Counted from the stretch's first letter, positions 32,681-45,992 are shown. The stretch is DNA of 64,000 nucleotides from Branchiostoma lanceolatum (GCF_035083965.1 NC_089738.1:5975398-6039397), one strand, 5' to 3'. The notes: generated by a model from the sequence alone, not told the origin. Translations and numbers: made by a program.

Positions 32681-35059
32681 ACCCACCTATACATTTATCT
32701 GGACATTTACCAATCACGTTCTGACACTCCCCTGAGTTACCCACATCTACTCATGTTTGTGGAGCACAAGGACTGGGTAAAGGACAAAACTCAGCAATAT
32801 TTTCTTTTCTATAGGGTATGCAGATAAGATTTACAGTGTTACCGGTTATAAAATGATCAGACACTGAATGTGATCAACCGTCCTGTATTAACAAACACAT
32901 AAACTACACAAGATACTTACAATGCTTACAAGCATCATTTATGATGAATGGCACTTAACATCTAACAATACTGACAAACAGCAATTTGGAAATTGCATAG
33001 AGCCTATATTAGTGGAGAATGTTTAAACATAAATACATGTTGTATCATAAGTTCTGTGCAAAATTCTGATACCATCATGTCATGAATATTTGCGAGTATG
33101 ATTAGAAGGTTGATAATTATGCAAAGAAACAGTAACATTACTACAATGGTTATAACTGGGCCGGGCCCCCGGTTTCATGTTAGACGTGGAAAATATGTAG
33201 CCATCATTCAGTGGGGCATGCACTATTTTGCCAACATGATCAGTGACATGTTAATCCAAGCAATGCTTTATCATTATTTGATAAAAGAAAGGTTTGGGAA
33301 TTTTTTCCAGCATATCTGTTTGTCACACGTACATCAATTCACAATTTAACATTTCGACATTCCAAACACTTTAAATACAAGACTTTGGTGCAGAGTCGGC
33401 CTGTATATGTGGGATAGTGCTGGTAAAATCAGAGTTAAGGTACAATGTATTTCTTTCATATTGTAAAATGCATGATCATTATAATAACAGAACAATATCA
33501 ACTGCTGTAGAGTGCAAATAGATTGAAACACAATTTGCTACATATTGTACTAAAGCTATGAAGGTCTTAGTAGCCCTTAGTCTGCCCCCCACCCCCATAC
33601 AGACATTGAATTCCAGGAAAGTAATCCTGTATGGGCTGGCAAAACAGTGGCCACCTATGGTACATCACATCATTAACTGAAGTGTTATTTGCTGTGGAGC
33701 TGCTTGTGTCCTCTCTTTATTCCCATTTACATCTGAGTCCACTGCTGCTATGCACTCTGGGCAAGGTGTAGACAAGTTAAGGCTGTCTCCCTCATGTCTG
33801 CATGTTAGACTTCTTGGTGAGCGGTTGAGTCCTTGTAATGAGCCAGTTCCTAGATAACAACACCAAAGTATCATTGAACATGAATTCACATGGACATCTG
33901 TCCAGCAAAGATTGAAAAATCTAAAAAAAGAAACTATGTATGTATATAGTATGATCAAGAAATATCATATCACAGTGGTAACTGGGATACTCCAACAGTC
34001 ACTGTCATTCCTTATATCAGATAGAGCTGTGTACCTAAACAAATTTTAGGTACAGGTACAGGTACTCGGGTTTAGGTGCGCATGCAGGCCCGGACCTGAA
34101 CCTACTCGTTCAGAAAATGGTAGATTTTCAATAAGGACAAAAGCATGTTTGAACTGGTAACAACATAATATCTAAGTTCTAACTGTGCTAGGAATTATTT
34201 TCATAGAAATACAGATGAACATTTGACAGCCTTGCAAATGTGTTATATGTGCTGTAGTATAGTATAGTTGTGGCTTTAGTGCACTGCCAAGGTAATTTCA
34301 TAGTGATTTTAGCTGTCAAAGTGGCCATCCCCTGAGTCAGACTTTACCTGATTAGTACCGGTCCAGTACCGGTCCACCAGGGGTCAGGTATTTTGGACCT
34401 GTACCTTATTGATTGTACCCGGTACTGTATCGGTACAGTGTACCGCTACACAACTCTACCATCAGATTATCACAACAGCTGCTGGTAACAACCAACGAGA
34501 GACAATGGAGATTCAGCATGACAGCCTGCCTCAATAATAAAACACTTTGTCATACCTGGGCCGCAAAAAGTGTTCCATACAGGTGGATTATCACATACAT
34601 ATCTATTTCTATCACATAGACTCCTTAGAATATCTAGTGCTAATTTTCAGTGTGCCGCAGTTGAAAATTGGAATACTGGATTCGGGTGTTGGAATTTGTG
34701 ACTGTTAGTTACAATTTTTTGTTCGAGGACATCAACTTTTCTTAACTTCTGGTGCATTTCGCATTGAAACGTGTGTTTTCTCGGGTGGGTATGAGTTTAC
34801 TATGACATAAAATACAACACGGTGACGGTGTATTCCGCATCACCCTTGGTTGTGCGATACGGAATATACCGTATTGTATTCTAAATGTATACACTGAATG
34901 TGCTTCTGTATTCTGATCATGAGTATGAAGGACTTAAGTCTTACCTAAGAAGCTGTAGCAGCACTTTGGGTACTCAGCAGCTGCATTTCTGTCAGTTGCT
35001 AGCAATGTTCCCAGCCAACCTCCTCACAACCCGCGCTGCATTTTTGAAGGTCTCTACTG

Positions 35060-35787
35060 CTGCCGTACTGGAGAAACATATAATTGGTAAAAGGGGAAAC
35101 AATGACACAGTTGTCAACAACTCTGGGCATCCTCAAATATCTTTAGACATATGACATAGATTTCTACCTGAAATATAATATTGACAAATCATCTGTAGCT
35201 GAATACACCTGAATAACATATTCAGGCAAGAAAAAGCATGAAACCTGCAAATACAACAATCTTCTGGAAGTTAAACTTAACACTGCTGATTCGAGGTCAC
35301 CAACAGCACTTTATTTGTGAGATTTTGAGGAACAAATGAATACTTGTGAAAATTTTGGCTCCCTCTTTCATTATAATTACCTGTAATACTCTACAGTATC
35401 GTTTATTTCTTGTTTGCCAACATGCATTCGTGCCTGGTTTAATACCAAGCATGAACAGGTTGCAAATAAACATTTTACAGATTTTCTTATCAGGTAAGTT
35501 TACCTCCTTGGTACGTTGGAGACATAATTTGAAATTTTTTATCATTTGTGTTTCTGACGATGTCATGTCAATAACTAAAACTAGTTTTGTTGAAAAAAAA
35601 AACATTTTCGAATCTTTACCAGGTGTCTGTACTCACCACTTGGGTTCCGACCCGAAGCACCGTGCCCGAAGATGGTATGCAGGCATGCGGGTAAAAGACA
35701 GACGTCCTTCTCGGCAAGGGGGAGGGGGGCGAAGTGCCGACGAAACTGACACCACCAATTTCCGCGCGTTTTGAGCTTACAACCCAT
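35060..35787 (-). CDS. Possible small two-exon gene carried in the CACTA-like element
   Basis: Exon 35787-35637 (start MGCKLKTRGNWWCQFRRHFA) ends at a strong donor GTG|GTGAGT in phase 1. A plausible acceptor (GCAG at about 35061-35064) would continue with VETFKNAARVVRRLAGNIAS and a stop, giving about 72 aa. Upstream (35880-36010, minus strand) are promoter-like motifs: CTGATTGGT (CCAAT box), GCATGCGC (NRF1-like) and GGGCGG. A further donor at 34944 and a 33851-33665 segment might be downstream exons. Not recognised; it may be a captured host gene piece or noncoding. The exon join is uncertain. Confidence 0.25.
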
Positions 35788-36299
35788 TCCCTTCAACTAT
35801 CAAGCCTCTTCTTGGTCTATTGTCAACCATAGTAGACTATGGCAGTACCATGTTTCACGAGGTGATACAACGGCTCATCCATGCCAAACGAACAAGGCCG
35901 AACGGTTTTTGCCTCCATTTTCGAAATTCTCGCCGCCCACTTGAGCGCATGCGTGCCTCAACTGACCAATCAGAGGATGTTGACCTAGTCGCGACCATTC
36001 CACTATCTCGCGGGGGTCGCGAAGACAAAAGATGGAGAAATGTCGCTTTTGTCAATAAATTCTAGTATTAGTATGAAGCCGCCCCCCTTTAATTGCCATG
36101 ATTTTATCAAAAAGCCTCCCAAGAAAGGCTTTCAATGTTTTAATGTCCTCTGTCATCGCGGGGTCTAGGCACCTACGTTTATACCCTTGTATCATGCCTT
36201 GTGCGTATGATATAAAATACTATGATATATAACAGTTATAAGTTCAGCTTTGTTATATACTGTAGTAAGTTTGGAGACTCATTTCTAACTGAGGCCTTA

Positions 36300-37320
36300 A
36301 CTAGGCCTCTTAACTGGGCCTCTTAACTGGGCCTCTTAACTGGGTCTCTTAACTGGGACTCTTAACTGGGACCTTAACTGGGACCTTAACTGGGACCTTA
36401 ACTGGGACCTTAACTGGGACCTTAACTGGGCCCTTAACTGGGCCCTTAACTTGGACCTTGACTGGGACCTTAACTGGGACCTTAACCGGGCCCTTAACTG
36501 GACCCTTAACTGGGACCTTAACTGGGACCTTAACTGGGACCTTAACTGGGCCCTTAACTGGGCCCTTAACTGGGCCCTTAACTGGGCCCTTAACTGGGCC
36601 CTTAACTGGGACCTTAACTTGGACCTTAACTGGGACCTTAACTGGGACCTTAACTGGGACCTTAACTAGGCCTCTTAAGGGGGCCTCTTAACTGGGCCTC
36701 TTAACTGGGTCTCTTAACTGGGTCTCTTAACTGGGACTCTTAACTGGGACCTTAACTGGGACCTTAACTGGGACCTTAACTGGGACCTTAACTGGGACCT
36801 TAACTCGGCCCTTAACTGGGCCCTTAACTTGGACCTTAACTGGGACCTTAACTGGGACCTTAACTGGGACCTTAACTGGGCCCTTAACTGGGACCTTAAC
36901 TTGGACCTTAACTGGGACCTTAACTGGGACCTTAACTGGGACCTTAACTGGGACCTTAACTGGGACCTTAACTGGGACCTTAACTGGGACCTTAACTGGG
37001 ACCTTAACTGGGACCTTAACTGGGACCTTAACTGAGACCTTAACTGGGACCTTAACTGGGACCTTAACTGGGCCCTTAACTGGGCCCTTAACTGGGCCCT
37101 TAACTGGGCCCTTAACTTGGACCTTAACTGGGACCTTAACTGGGACCTTAACTGGGACCTTAACTGGGACCTTAACTGGGACCTTAACTGGGACCTTAAC
37201 TGGGACCTGGGACCTTAACTGGGACCTTAACTGAGACCTTAACTGGGACCTTAACTGAGCCCAACTCGGCCCTTAACTGGGCCTTTAAACTGGGACTCTT
37301 ACTGGGACTGTTAACTGGTA
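36300..37320. repeat. 12-bp satellite (CTTAACTGGGAC)n, about 1 kb
   Basis: More than 80 units of CCTTAACTGGGA type with ordered variants: GGGCCTCTTAACT at the start, then GGGACC, then GGGCCC blocks. The larger pattern GGGCCTCTT, GGGTCTCTT, GGGACC, GGGCCC recurs at 36665-36830, so there is a higher-order period of about 370 bp. Coding frames crossing it are artefacts. Confidence 0.92.
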
Positions 37321-37638
37321 AGAGGTTATCAAAGGCTTGTGCTGCGGCCTATAACTTACTGCAATACGGATATTTACCCGATATTTACACATCTTTACCG
37401 GGTAAATTTGAGGTATTTGTGGGTAAATGTTACATGTCACATTTACCGAGAATTTACACACCCATGGTAAGTTTGGTAAATCCCAGATTTCATGCAGTGT
37501 TATCTAATCATGACGGCTGATTTTATAACTAGCATACGTTATAAGCACAAACACCTAGGCCTGCAGGCCATATTCGTCACAATTTGTCACAACACAGTTG
37601 TTGTCCTAACACAGTAGTAGTTCGCATGCAGTCCGCAG

Positions 37639-40600
37639 CTAACCGTAGATTTCACAGATGTAGTAGTAAGAACTTGGGCATGTACTATCATTCCAGAGGT
37701 AGTCCTTAGCAGGGTAGATGTGAACACAGTTTTCCCTTGTGCCACCGTTTGGTTCGCTTGTCCCCCACATCCCCTCACCAACCAATACAGTGCCGTCGTC
37801 CCAAATCCACACTCCCTCCGTCTCCACGTCACTCAGCCCGATCCAGGTGTGTGCTTTAGTCGTAGCTCTCACGTGATTGGTCAAGAAGTTGTGTGTCTCG
37901 TTAGTCTTCACTGTTGCTAGGCGACCGCCTTCTTCGTTACATGTGTGTTGAGACTCGTTATACGGTTTCTGGTCGGCGGAGAAGCGGTAACAGGTCCCCT
38001 TGAACAGCTCATAGCGAGCTGGACAGGTTATGACAGCGTCTGTAGTGTCAGTAATAGATAGTTGTGTTGATGAAGGTTAGACATCCAGGTAATAAGATGC
38101 GCAAAATGATCAGCTCAAATGACAGTTATCAAAGCAACTGGAGAAAAATTTCGAAAATTTCTAGATTTTTATCCAGTTGCGTAACTGTCATTTGACGTAA
38201 TAGAAAGCTGTGTCCATTAAAGCGTTAACCAAAAATCTGTTGATAAATTCCCCTTTAACCCTATCCAGACTGGGGGGGGGGGGGCTAAAAGTGCCCGCGG
38301 CAACTTTGACATCGTATTACTGCCTAACGATGTATGCTACGACTACCAAACTTGGTGACTTTTCCTAAAATTTTGTTGGGAACAATTTTATACTAATGGT
38401 TTAAGTTAATCATTTTTCATGTTGCCATGGCAACGGGTTTCTGACAGGCATTTTATGCAAAAATCGTTAATTTTTTGAAAACATTGATATTTCTCAGGTT
38501 TTCTTGCACAACTACACTAGTTTTCCTACATGTATAACATTATATGTAATTAGATGTAACTTTCCTGATTTAATATTCATAATTTATGCTAATTTGATGA
38601 CGTAACCGGTCGAAATCCAAGATGGCGGACTATATCACTATTTCAGGTATCAGCAGGCTTTTTCGCCTTTAAAATGGTCAATACCTGACATTTTCTTTAT
38701 CAGAAACATTTAGATTAACGTTTATAGTCTATTTTCAGTGTCCTTTGGGGTCATAAGGGGAAAAAAAGGATTTTTAAAAATTTCAAAATGGCCGATCCAA
38801 GATGGCGGATCCCAAGGGATCGCTAACAACACATGACGTCACTCTATGGCGTCATTTTGACGTCAACGTACTTACCATTGACGTTGTATGCCTCGCATAC
38901 CTTAGAATGAATAATACAAACCGTTTTGTTTAATACCTTTAGATATTACGGGAATTCCCTATTTAGCCAATAAAATCACATCGATGACGTCATAATTACG
39001 TCATATTACGTCATAACGTCACCAAAATTACAGGAATTATAAAACTTGACGTGAATATCACTCCCTGCAAATTTGGTGATGATACATCATACTGTTCGGA
39101 AATTATGAGGGGGGGGCCGAATCAGCCCCCCCCCAGTCCCAGATATACCAAAAAAGCCCAGTCTGGATAGGGTTAAATCAATGTTTTAACCATTCTTGCC
39201 CTTGATCTTGTCGTTAAAATACTGTTTTAGTTATTTAGCATAGAGAGTTAAGTAGTGCTTAACCAGAGCATTACACAGGAAAATATACAAATGATACCTT
39301 TGGACCTGATCCTCTCCTCAAGCTGTTCAACTCGCTCCATCAGACTGTCGGTGATCTTCTTCTGATCAGCCAATAGACTCTGCAAAACAACCCATGCATT
39401 CTTCATATCAGATTGATACATGTATACATTATATTTGTGTATATATGACTTTTGGACAGCTTACGGTGGATTAATCACATCTCAAGGACTTCTCTTCGCG
39501 TAACTTATTTTAAGATATGGATATATATTTTTTGTGCATGTTCACTTGTGTAATAAGGTACTCATAAGACACCACACCCCTAGAGGAAGGAAGCCTTAGC
39601 TTACCTCAGAGCTTTTGGAGTCGTTTTGAAGTCGTGTGATGTGTGCCTGCTGGGCAATCAGCACCGTCTGGAGGTCCGCCCTGTGCTGTAATAGTCAGAA
39701 ATATGGTACATGTATTGATATGGAGGCTGTGATCGTATCTCCGTCTGCGCTGTCATTTGCACTAAGCTTTAATCCATGAAGTTATGAAGGGAATTTCTAG
39801 GCTGCCAGCTTGGATTGTACGTGCGTGAAAACAGCAGATTTCCAAATTTGTTAAAACGATATCCATTTATCTGAAAATGATTTCTTTGGGCTGATTATCC
39901 ATTATAATGAACCGTGATGATGGGGGATACAGGCTTAGTCACATTTGGGACCGCATTCTTCACAGCAGCGATACCTAGCAGCGGAAAGTAGAACCAGTCA
40001 CCATTGCACTAAGAAGAATATCAGAAGGACTACAGAAACGTCCACGGACAGGTAAATCTCTTTGATTGTTCAACAAAATCTATTATATCCATTTATTTTT
40101 AGTCGTTCAAAGCAAGAACATGTGTGTTCGTCCGTCAGTCTTACAATATATGGCATACCAAGAAATGAAAAGAAAATCAATGCTCATTATTATGAGCAAC
40201 AATCAGCTAGTTTGTTGCCTTGGCATGACTTCGCAGGTCTGATCGTACGTAAACCCAAGGTTAAGGGCGCAAGCTGACCCCTATAGCTTACTTGCTGTGT
40301 GATTTACACCAGGCTTCAATCACCCCAAAACATTGCTAAAGCAGGATATTCAGTTGACAGTTTGCCAAGTCAGCTTCAGGTCAACAGCCAGACATAGCTA
40401 GAAAGACATTTCCTTCTCCACCACTTCTATAATTTCTAAGAAAAATAGGAGCATATTATTTCGGCATTATCAACGGGCATTTCGTACACACACACCATCA
40501 GCGACGTTAACACTTGCAGGTTTTGAGAAGAAAGTATTTCAGAACAGTTTCAGCAATTTCCAAGACACCCAATGCAAAGATGGCCGACATACCCCGTCGT

Positions 40601-40766
40601 AGTTGCAAGGCGGGCTTCCTACGTTCACCACTGGATTACAGACGCATTTCTCTTCCGAGCCGCCGTCGTCGGGTACTGCCCTCAGTCCCTGCAGCTGGGA
40701 CCCTATGGCAAAAACTACCAAAAGCAAATACACCAAAAACATTGTACAGAATCCAGCGGTACGCAT
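37639..40766 (-). CDS. Secreted C-type lectin 3 (four exons)
   Basis: Exons 40766-40593, 39685-39605, 39379-39298 and 38039-37639, phases 0/0/1, 245 aa plus stop. Exon 1: MRTAGFCTMFLVYLLLVVFA signal segment, then EEKCVCNPVVNVGSPPCNYDG-type Cys module. Exon 2 coil HRADLQTVLIAQQAHITRLQ; exon 3 coil SLLADQKKITDSLMERVEQL; exon 4 CTLD (ITCPARYELFKGTCYRF to YYYICEIYG) with WIGL, EPN and WND. First of three tandem copies (with 46806-49026 and 51209-53428). The start could also be the internal Met (MFLVY). Its last intron carries a 914-bp TTAA-target element absent from the other two copies. Confidence 0.88.
38259..39172. mobile_element. 914-bp TTAA-target element (piggyBac/Kolobok type)
   Basis: Ends CCCTATCCAGACTGGG and CCCAGTCTGGATAGGG are perfect inverted copies flanked by TTAA on both sides (38255-38258, 39173-39176). 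The same intron position in lectins 4 (about 47420) and 5 (about 51836) is an uninterrupted CCTTTAAATCAAT, that is, an empty site. It has no ORF and contains G/C homopolymer runs just inside both ends. Confidence 0.88.
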
Positions 40767-41253
40767 TTTTCACAAACACTTAAGAAGCTCCATGGTTGAA
40801 GGAAGTCTTGTAGGAAGTAGCTTAAGAAATTCCAATGCGTGGCAACTGCGTCAGCGGAGATGGCAAATAGCCAAGAGTTCAGAATCAAGATTTCAGCCAA
40901 GATTCTCAAGTGCCAGCATTTATGTGCCAGCGCTTGTGTGTTCTATATTGTTGATAAAAGTTGTACTAAACTCAGATACCTTATGATTACCCATAAGGAC
41001 AGGGAGCATAAGGATACAAGAATTATCACTTTCCTTACTTCCTGTATGATCTATGGATAGGGATGGATATAGACACAAATATAGTCTATCAAATTAGACT
41101 TTGTTCAAGAAGGGATTGTAATCATGGTTGACTGGTAGCAGAATCGATTATTGCAATCAATACCTCAAATACATTTGTACTTTCTACAATTTTCATTGTC
41201 ACATACGCAATTTCTATTGTTTGAACCTTCTATCATAATTTATTTATATATAT

Positions 41254-44200
41254 AACACCAGTCAGTTTACATTGGGGAATACAGTAGCTATTTGGAATCT
41301 CCAGAGAAATTGATGTTCTACCATTAAGTTTCACATCAGTGTGTAGCTCTTAGTGTAACAAGTACGGTGATGTAAAAATTATTATTCTGCAATGTTCATA
41401 ACTGTAGATATAATTAATAAAAAATGTCAGCAGACTGCAGGCTATTTGGTTAGCCCGCTGAAATGAAAAGCTAGCCCGGAGATGTGAAATCACAGAACTC
41501 GGGTCTAAAATTGTTAGACCGCGGCTCTAAATTTCTAGACCGCGGGGCAGAACTGTCCAAAAGCAGGTAGACCGCGGGGAAAACTTCAGACTGCGGGGAA
41601 AACTTGAATGAAAAGCTGTGTCAGAAAGGTGTGAGAGGCGGGGCAGAGAGGTGGGAAAGAGGCGTGAATTGACAGTCTTACAGGAAACACTCCCAACTTT
41701 AGTCTGCAGGGCTTCGAAATTAGACCGCGGTCCTGCATCTCAGACTTGAGGTCCAAATCAGTTGATGTGAAAAATGCTCATTAAAGTTCATATGATAACA
41801 GGTACAACTTATATGTACATTTTCGAAAGAGCAACAGATGCTAACAACCCTGACCAATTCATCTGCTTGGAGATCAATGCGGGGACCTGAGATCGTTTCC
41901 CTCCTATATACTAGATATCAACTGGGATTTAAAATTTGATAACTCAAAATGTGCAAAGAGACAAATTACAGCTGTGTTGCGTGTTGGTCAGACAGTATAT
42001 TGACCATGCAATTGTCCTAGGTAGGTGTTGCACCTACCAGCAGCCTGTTTTCACACATTGGTGGTGTATTTTACATTTATTCATTTATAGTTGGCCTTTT
42101 GTGTGCAACTGATTTCCAAAACCTCTGGCTCCCAGTTGGTAATAGGTGAGGGCAAGTACAAGATAAGTTCATCCAGTATAAAGGCACATGGTTGCCATTT
42201 GACTGCAGTAGATTCATACATTATGAGTTGAAATGTGATTGAATGCCACAAGTTTTTTGGTTACAGAGCATATCTAAGTTTTGCCTCAAATCCCTTTCAT
42301 ATGGGACTGGCAATGAGATGTATTTTGGATCTTCTTGCTTTCATACCGATCAAATCATGTCCTTTATTAGCCAAAACACAATCTCAAAACAACTGAATAA
42401 ATTTTAAAATCATCAGACGTTTGAAGCTTTCAGACCTTATCCAAGGTCCTTTGTCCTTTAACCTAATTATTTTATGCTTTTTTTATGCAGGTTCAAACCT
42501 CATGTTTTGAGCCATGTTGGTGACATACTTATCAATTTTGGTTTACATTCTACGTCAATGTGTTACATAGCTGAGGAGAGATGCCTTTAGGTCACTTTTG
42601 TTGTGCGGGAACTGGAACAAGTATACTGGCTTAGCACATCTAATTCTATAGATTTTTCCATTGGACATATGAAGTTATGAGATTCAGAATTAAATCTCAG
42701 AATTTTATCCACTTGTAGAGTTTGAATTGTCTTTACCTGAATGTCTAACCTTCATAAACGACATATGATAAGTTGTTACAAGCATATGAATCAAAACATC
42801 AGGCTAGCTAGATCTAGAGTTTGTTCTAGCCTCGTTGGTTCTTAAGGTAATATTTTGGTTCCAAATCCTACAATATTGACCTTAGGCAGTTAGGGGGAGA
42901 GCTCATATATATCCTTGTTCAGGAAATTCAAGTAATTATTCGCTTCTTTGTTATGCGGCTTCAAACTAGCTCAGCTATTGTCCTGGACAAGCAGTGATGC
43001 TGTCAAATTATCAAGTTGATTCAGAAGTAATTATCACACAGGGAGTCTACTGTGTGTGTCAAAGGGGCCTTCTTACCAAGAGATCTTGAGGCCTTGCCTT
43101 GGGTCATGGGATGGGAGCCTGGAAATACTGGCTGATCAGAATACAGAAATAACAATCTTCTACCCCACAACTGCTTGATTGAAGATCATGTTAGCCTTGG
43201 CCCTCAGGTCTTGGTATTACAGTATAAGTCAGTGTGTATTTAAAGCAAGGAGGTCTAAACCTCCTTGGTGTAAGCAAGGACATTATATATTGTCCTTGGC
43301 GTAAGCTGAGGTATGATATTAAAGTACAGAAACCTGAAAATTCACTTCTGGGATAGATAATGTATTCAAATGGGTAAACCAGATGTTGGGTAAACCTAGT
43401 AGGTTGTATTCAACTTCAGATGAATCCAGGCAACATTTCTCTGAGAACTAAAAAAAATTCTTTGAAAACAATGTAAGACAAATTAAAGATTGATTTGTCT
43501 GCCCTACCCCCAACCAAATTAGTTCAAGTGCATCCCATTTCATCCCTACAGCTCACTAGTGTCTGAACAAGATGATTTTAAACCTCCTTGGTCTGAAGGA
43601 CTATTTTATTTTCGTGCCTTAGATTGGTGATCTCGGAACCAGAAATGTACTTTGCATAATACTGGCAAGCCAGCCAACCTCTCACTTCACAAAGCTGGCT
43701 TATGGCATGCCTGTGTTGTTATTTGTCTATACCCAATTGTTCTTTAGTTGAAGTAAGGGCATTATTTAGAATAATGTCCTTGGGTGAAGATGGCATTTGC
43801 TTTTCTTGTGAAGCCATTTATGTCAATTGTCTGTTGTCTCGACCAAGGAGGCTATAGAGTTTGTTAGCCTAGACCCTATGTTTACAGCACGACTACCAGG
43901 TCAGACCAACCAGTGGCACTTGGCTCCATTTATTGGGAGATTTTTTAGTGGTTAATTTGTGAACGTGACATTTATCATTTTTTTCATTTTTTTCATTTTA
44001 TCTTTTTTAATCATTGAAAATTTTTTTTTATCATTTTATGTATCATTCTTTAAAACTATAATTTATTGTGAGATTTTGTAGTTGTTAATTTGTGAACATG
44101 AACGCTCCAAGCCAGATTCAAATAGCCTCAAGCCAGCTTGTTCCAAGCTGCCTCTTGAGTTGAGGTGATCTTATATACACTAAGACAGTTCATCATTCTT

Positions 44201-45925
44201 TGGTGTGATTGTGACGGGGTTTGTTTAAGCCTTTACTGACTCCTCAGGCCATATTGAGTTTTTTTCATCCCCTAAAGTTTGTTTGACCAAATTTTAAACC
44301 AGGTTTTGTAAACCTCCTTGGTTTGACATACATGAACTATATACCAAGGGTCAATCTCCATACAGATCAGCTCCCTTCCAGCAAAGATAATATATTTCTA
44401 TACAGAAGTAATGATGTACTTGCACCTTGCGACTGGTTAGCACAGGGAACCTCGAGGGAAATGTTAAAAATCGTAGACACAGCTCCTAGCCTCCCGACCA
44501 AAACCTCTGCTTTTCCTATACCTACTTGATCCATGGTAGCCGAGAAATTCTATCTTTCCATGTACCAATTGTCTTTTGGCTCTATGCAAATCAGTGTAAT
44601 TCACACCATATTCACAGCCAATACAGACATCCCTGAAAGAACAATAAATTCTCACGCATCCCCCCTGTGCTTGATTTAACTTCCTAAGAATTCCTTCCTT
44701 CCTAGAGCACTGGCATTTACTAGTACTTTAAATAATGTCTGGAGATGTTTTCTTAGGTGTTCAGTGCTCCCATCAAACTTAGATGTATGTCGCCTTTAGT
44801 AAATGATGGACAGCTAAGCTGAAATGTCAATCTAAAAAAAAAGAAAAATCAGTATTTTTAGCTTTCACAGGACCTCTGCTTTTACCAAGGAGGTTTTATA
44901 TAGAACCTCCTTGCTTTTACTTAGTTACATCCTACCCAAGAGGTATTTTACTTCCCCTCTTTCTTGCAACAAGGAAGGCACATTTAGTGCTTTTCCACCT
45001 GTGTGAATTTGTTTCGGTATCAAATCAATTTGTTACATACATTGCAAGTTTGATTAACACATTTGTCAACAGTTAACTTATCAAACATTCTAAGACATAT
45101 TTTCCACAGTTGACAATAGTCATGCCTGGCCATGGCTGTAGGTACAAGATTCAAGTCAGACTCTGCCAAATAAAGCAGTTGGCTATATTCTATAAGAGAT
45201 GGTGTGATTTTTCCTACTTTCCAAAGCCTAAAATCCCACATGATTCTTGTTTACCTATCAATGTAGGTCTTCAACATTAATAGCTGGATAATATGCTCTT
45301 TCTGAAATCAGTCCTCTCAATGTTTTGTCCAAGAAAAACCTCCTTGGCCCAAGGTAGTATAATCTCAGTTTTCTGTAGAGCAAAAAATAATGCACAACTA
45401 TTGGAAAGTGGCTCAGCTGTGTTCAGTTCTGAGGACCTAACTATCAGCCCGTTCTACGTTTATTTTAGTATGTGGGGTTCTGTTCAGGACCGCGGCCTAT
45501 CCCCCTTGCTTAGACTTTTCATAGAATTTATCATGTATGTGCTAATTACACAGGCTGGCCAGGTGTGATTTCTGATTAATTCAGTCACTTTCATGGTGTT
45601 GTATGAAATGCAGTCTACATGCAGGCTGGCCTGTCAGCCCCGCGGTCTAACTCACCAAGTCTGGGGGGAAACTTCATAAGCCTGGGGAAACTCTTTCTAC
45701 ACTGCGGTCTAAGCAATTTTGAACTTCAAATATATCGATAAGTTTATACACTACTGGTAATAAAAAAACAACCTAATAATGAAGACAACATAATCTTTGA
45801 AATGGTATGTAAAAGTTTCCTGTACATCCAGGGAAAATAAAGTTGAAAACTAGGGATTTCAGTCAGGGAGGTTCTAGCTGCCTTCGAATCCGGAAACTGT
45901 TCTTCCCAATTTAAACTGACTGGTG

Positions 45926-45927
<2 letters not shown>
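41254..45927. mobile_element. 4.7-kb DNA element with AACACCAGTCAGTTTA ends
   Basis: Left end AACACCAGTCAGTTTACATTGGGG, right end its inverse copy CAATTTAAACTGACTGGTGTT, inserted in a TATA-rich tract; the related tract upstream of lectin 4 (about 49950) lacks it. Subterminal direct and inverted copies of TAGACCGCGG occur at 41510-41580, 41720-41735 and, inverted, 45490-45500 and 45635-45710. CTCCTTGG-type 9-11-mers recur inside (43258, 43587, 44310, 45340 and inverted at 44885). No ORF of meaningful length, so non-autonomous. Superfamily not assigned. Confidence 0.72.
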
Positions 45928-45991
<64 letters not shown>

Positions 45992-45992
45992 G
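45928..45992. repeat. (TA)n microsatellite
   Basis: A TA run abutting the right end of the 4.7-kb element; homologous shorter TA tracts are at 49950-49985 and 53898-53915 upstream of lectins 4 and 5. Confidence 0.9.

Larger units (their letters stand above)
31893..37499. mobile_element. 5.6-kb CACTA/EnSpm-like element, non-autonomous
   Basis: Ends CACTGCACGAAA and TTTCATGCAGTG (12-bp inverted ends, one mismatch) flanked by TTA on both sides (31890-31892, 37500-37502). A 3-bp target duplication with CACT termini is the EnSpm/CACTA signature. The paralogous sequence at about 26030-26060 runs across the site without it. The subterminal 150-200 bp at both ends are packed with TTTACC/GGTAAA copies, as CACTA transposase binding sites are. 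Inside are a 78-bp tandem array (about 32090-32680), a 12-bp array (36300-37320) and a possible small spliced gene; no transposase ORF is visible. About 32690-34940 shows no gene I can support. Confidence 0.75.

Noticed and set aside
36451-37035. Repeated WDLN / TGTL peptides in several frames
   Set aside because: Translation of the 12-bp satellite.
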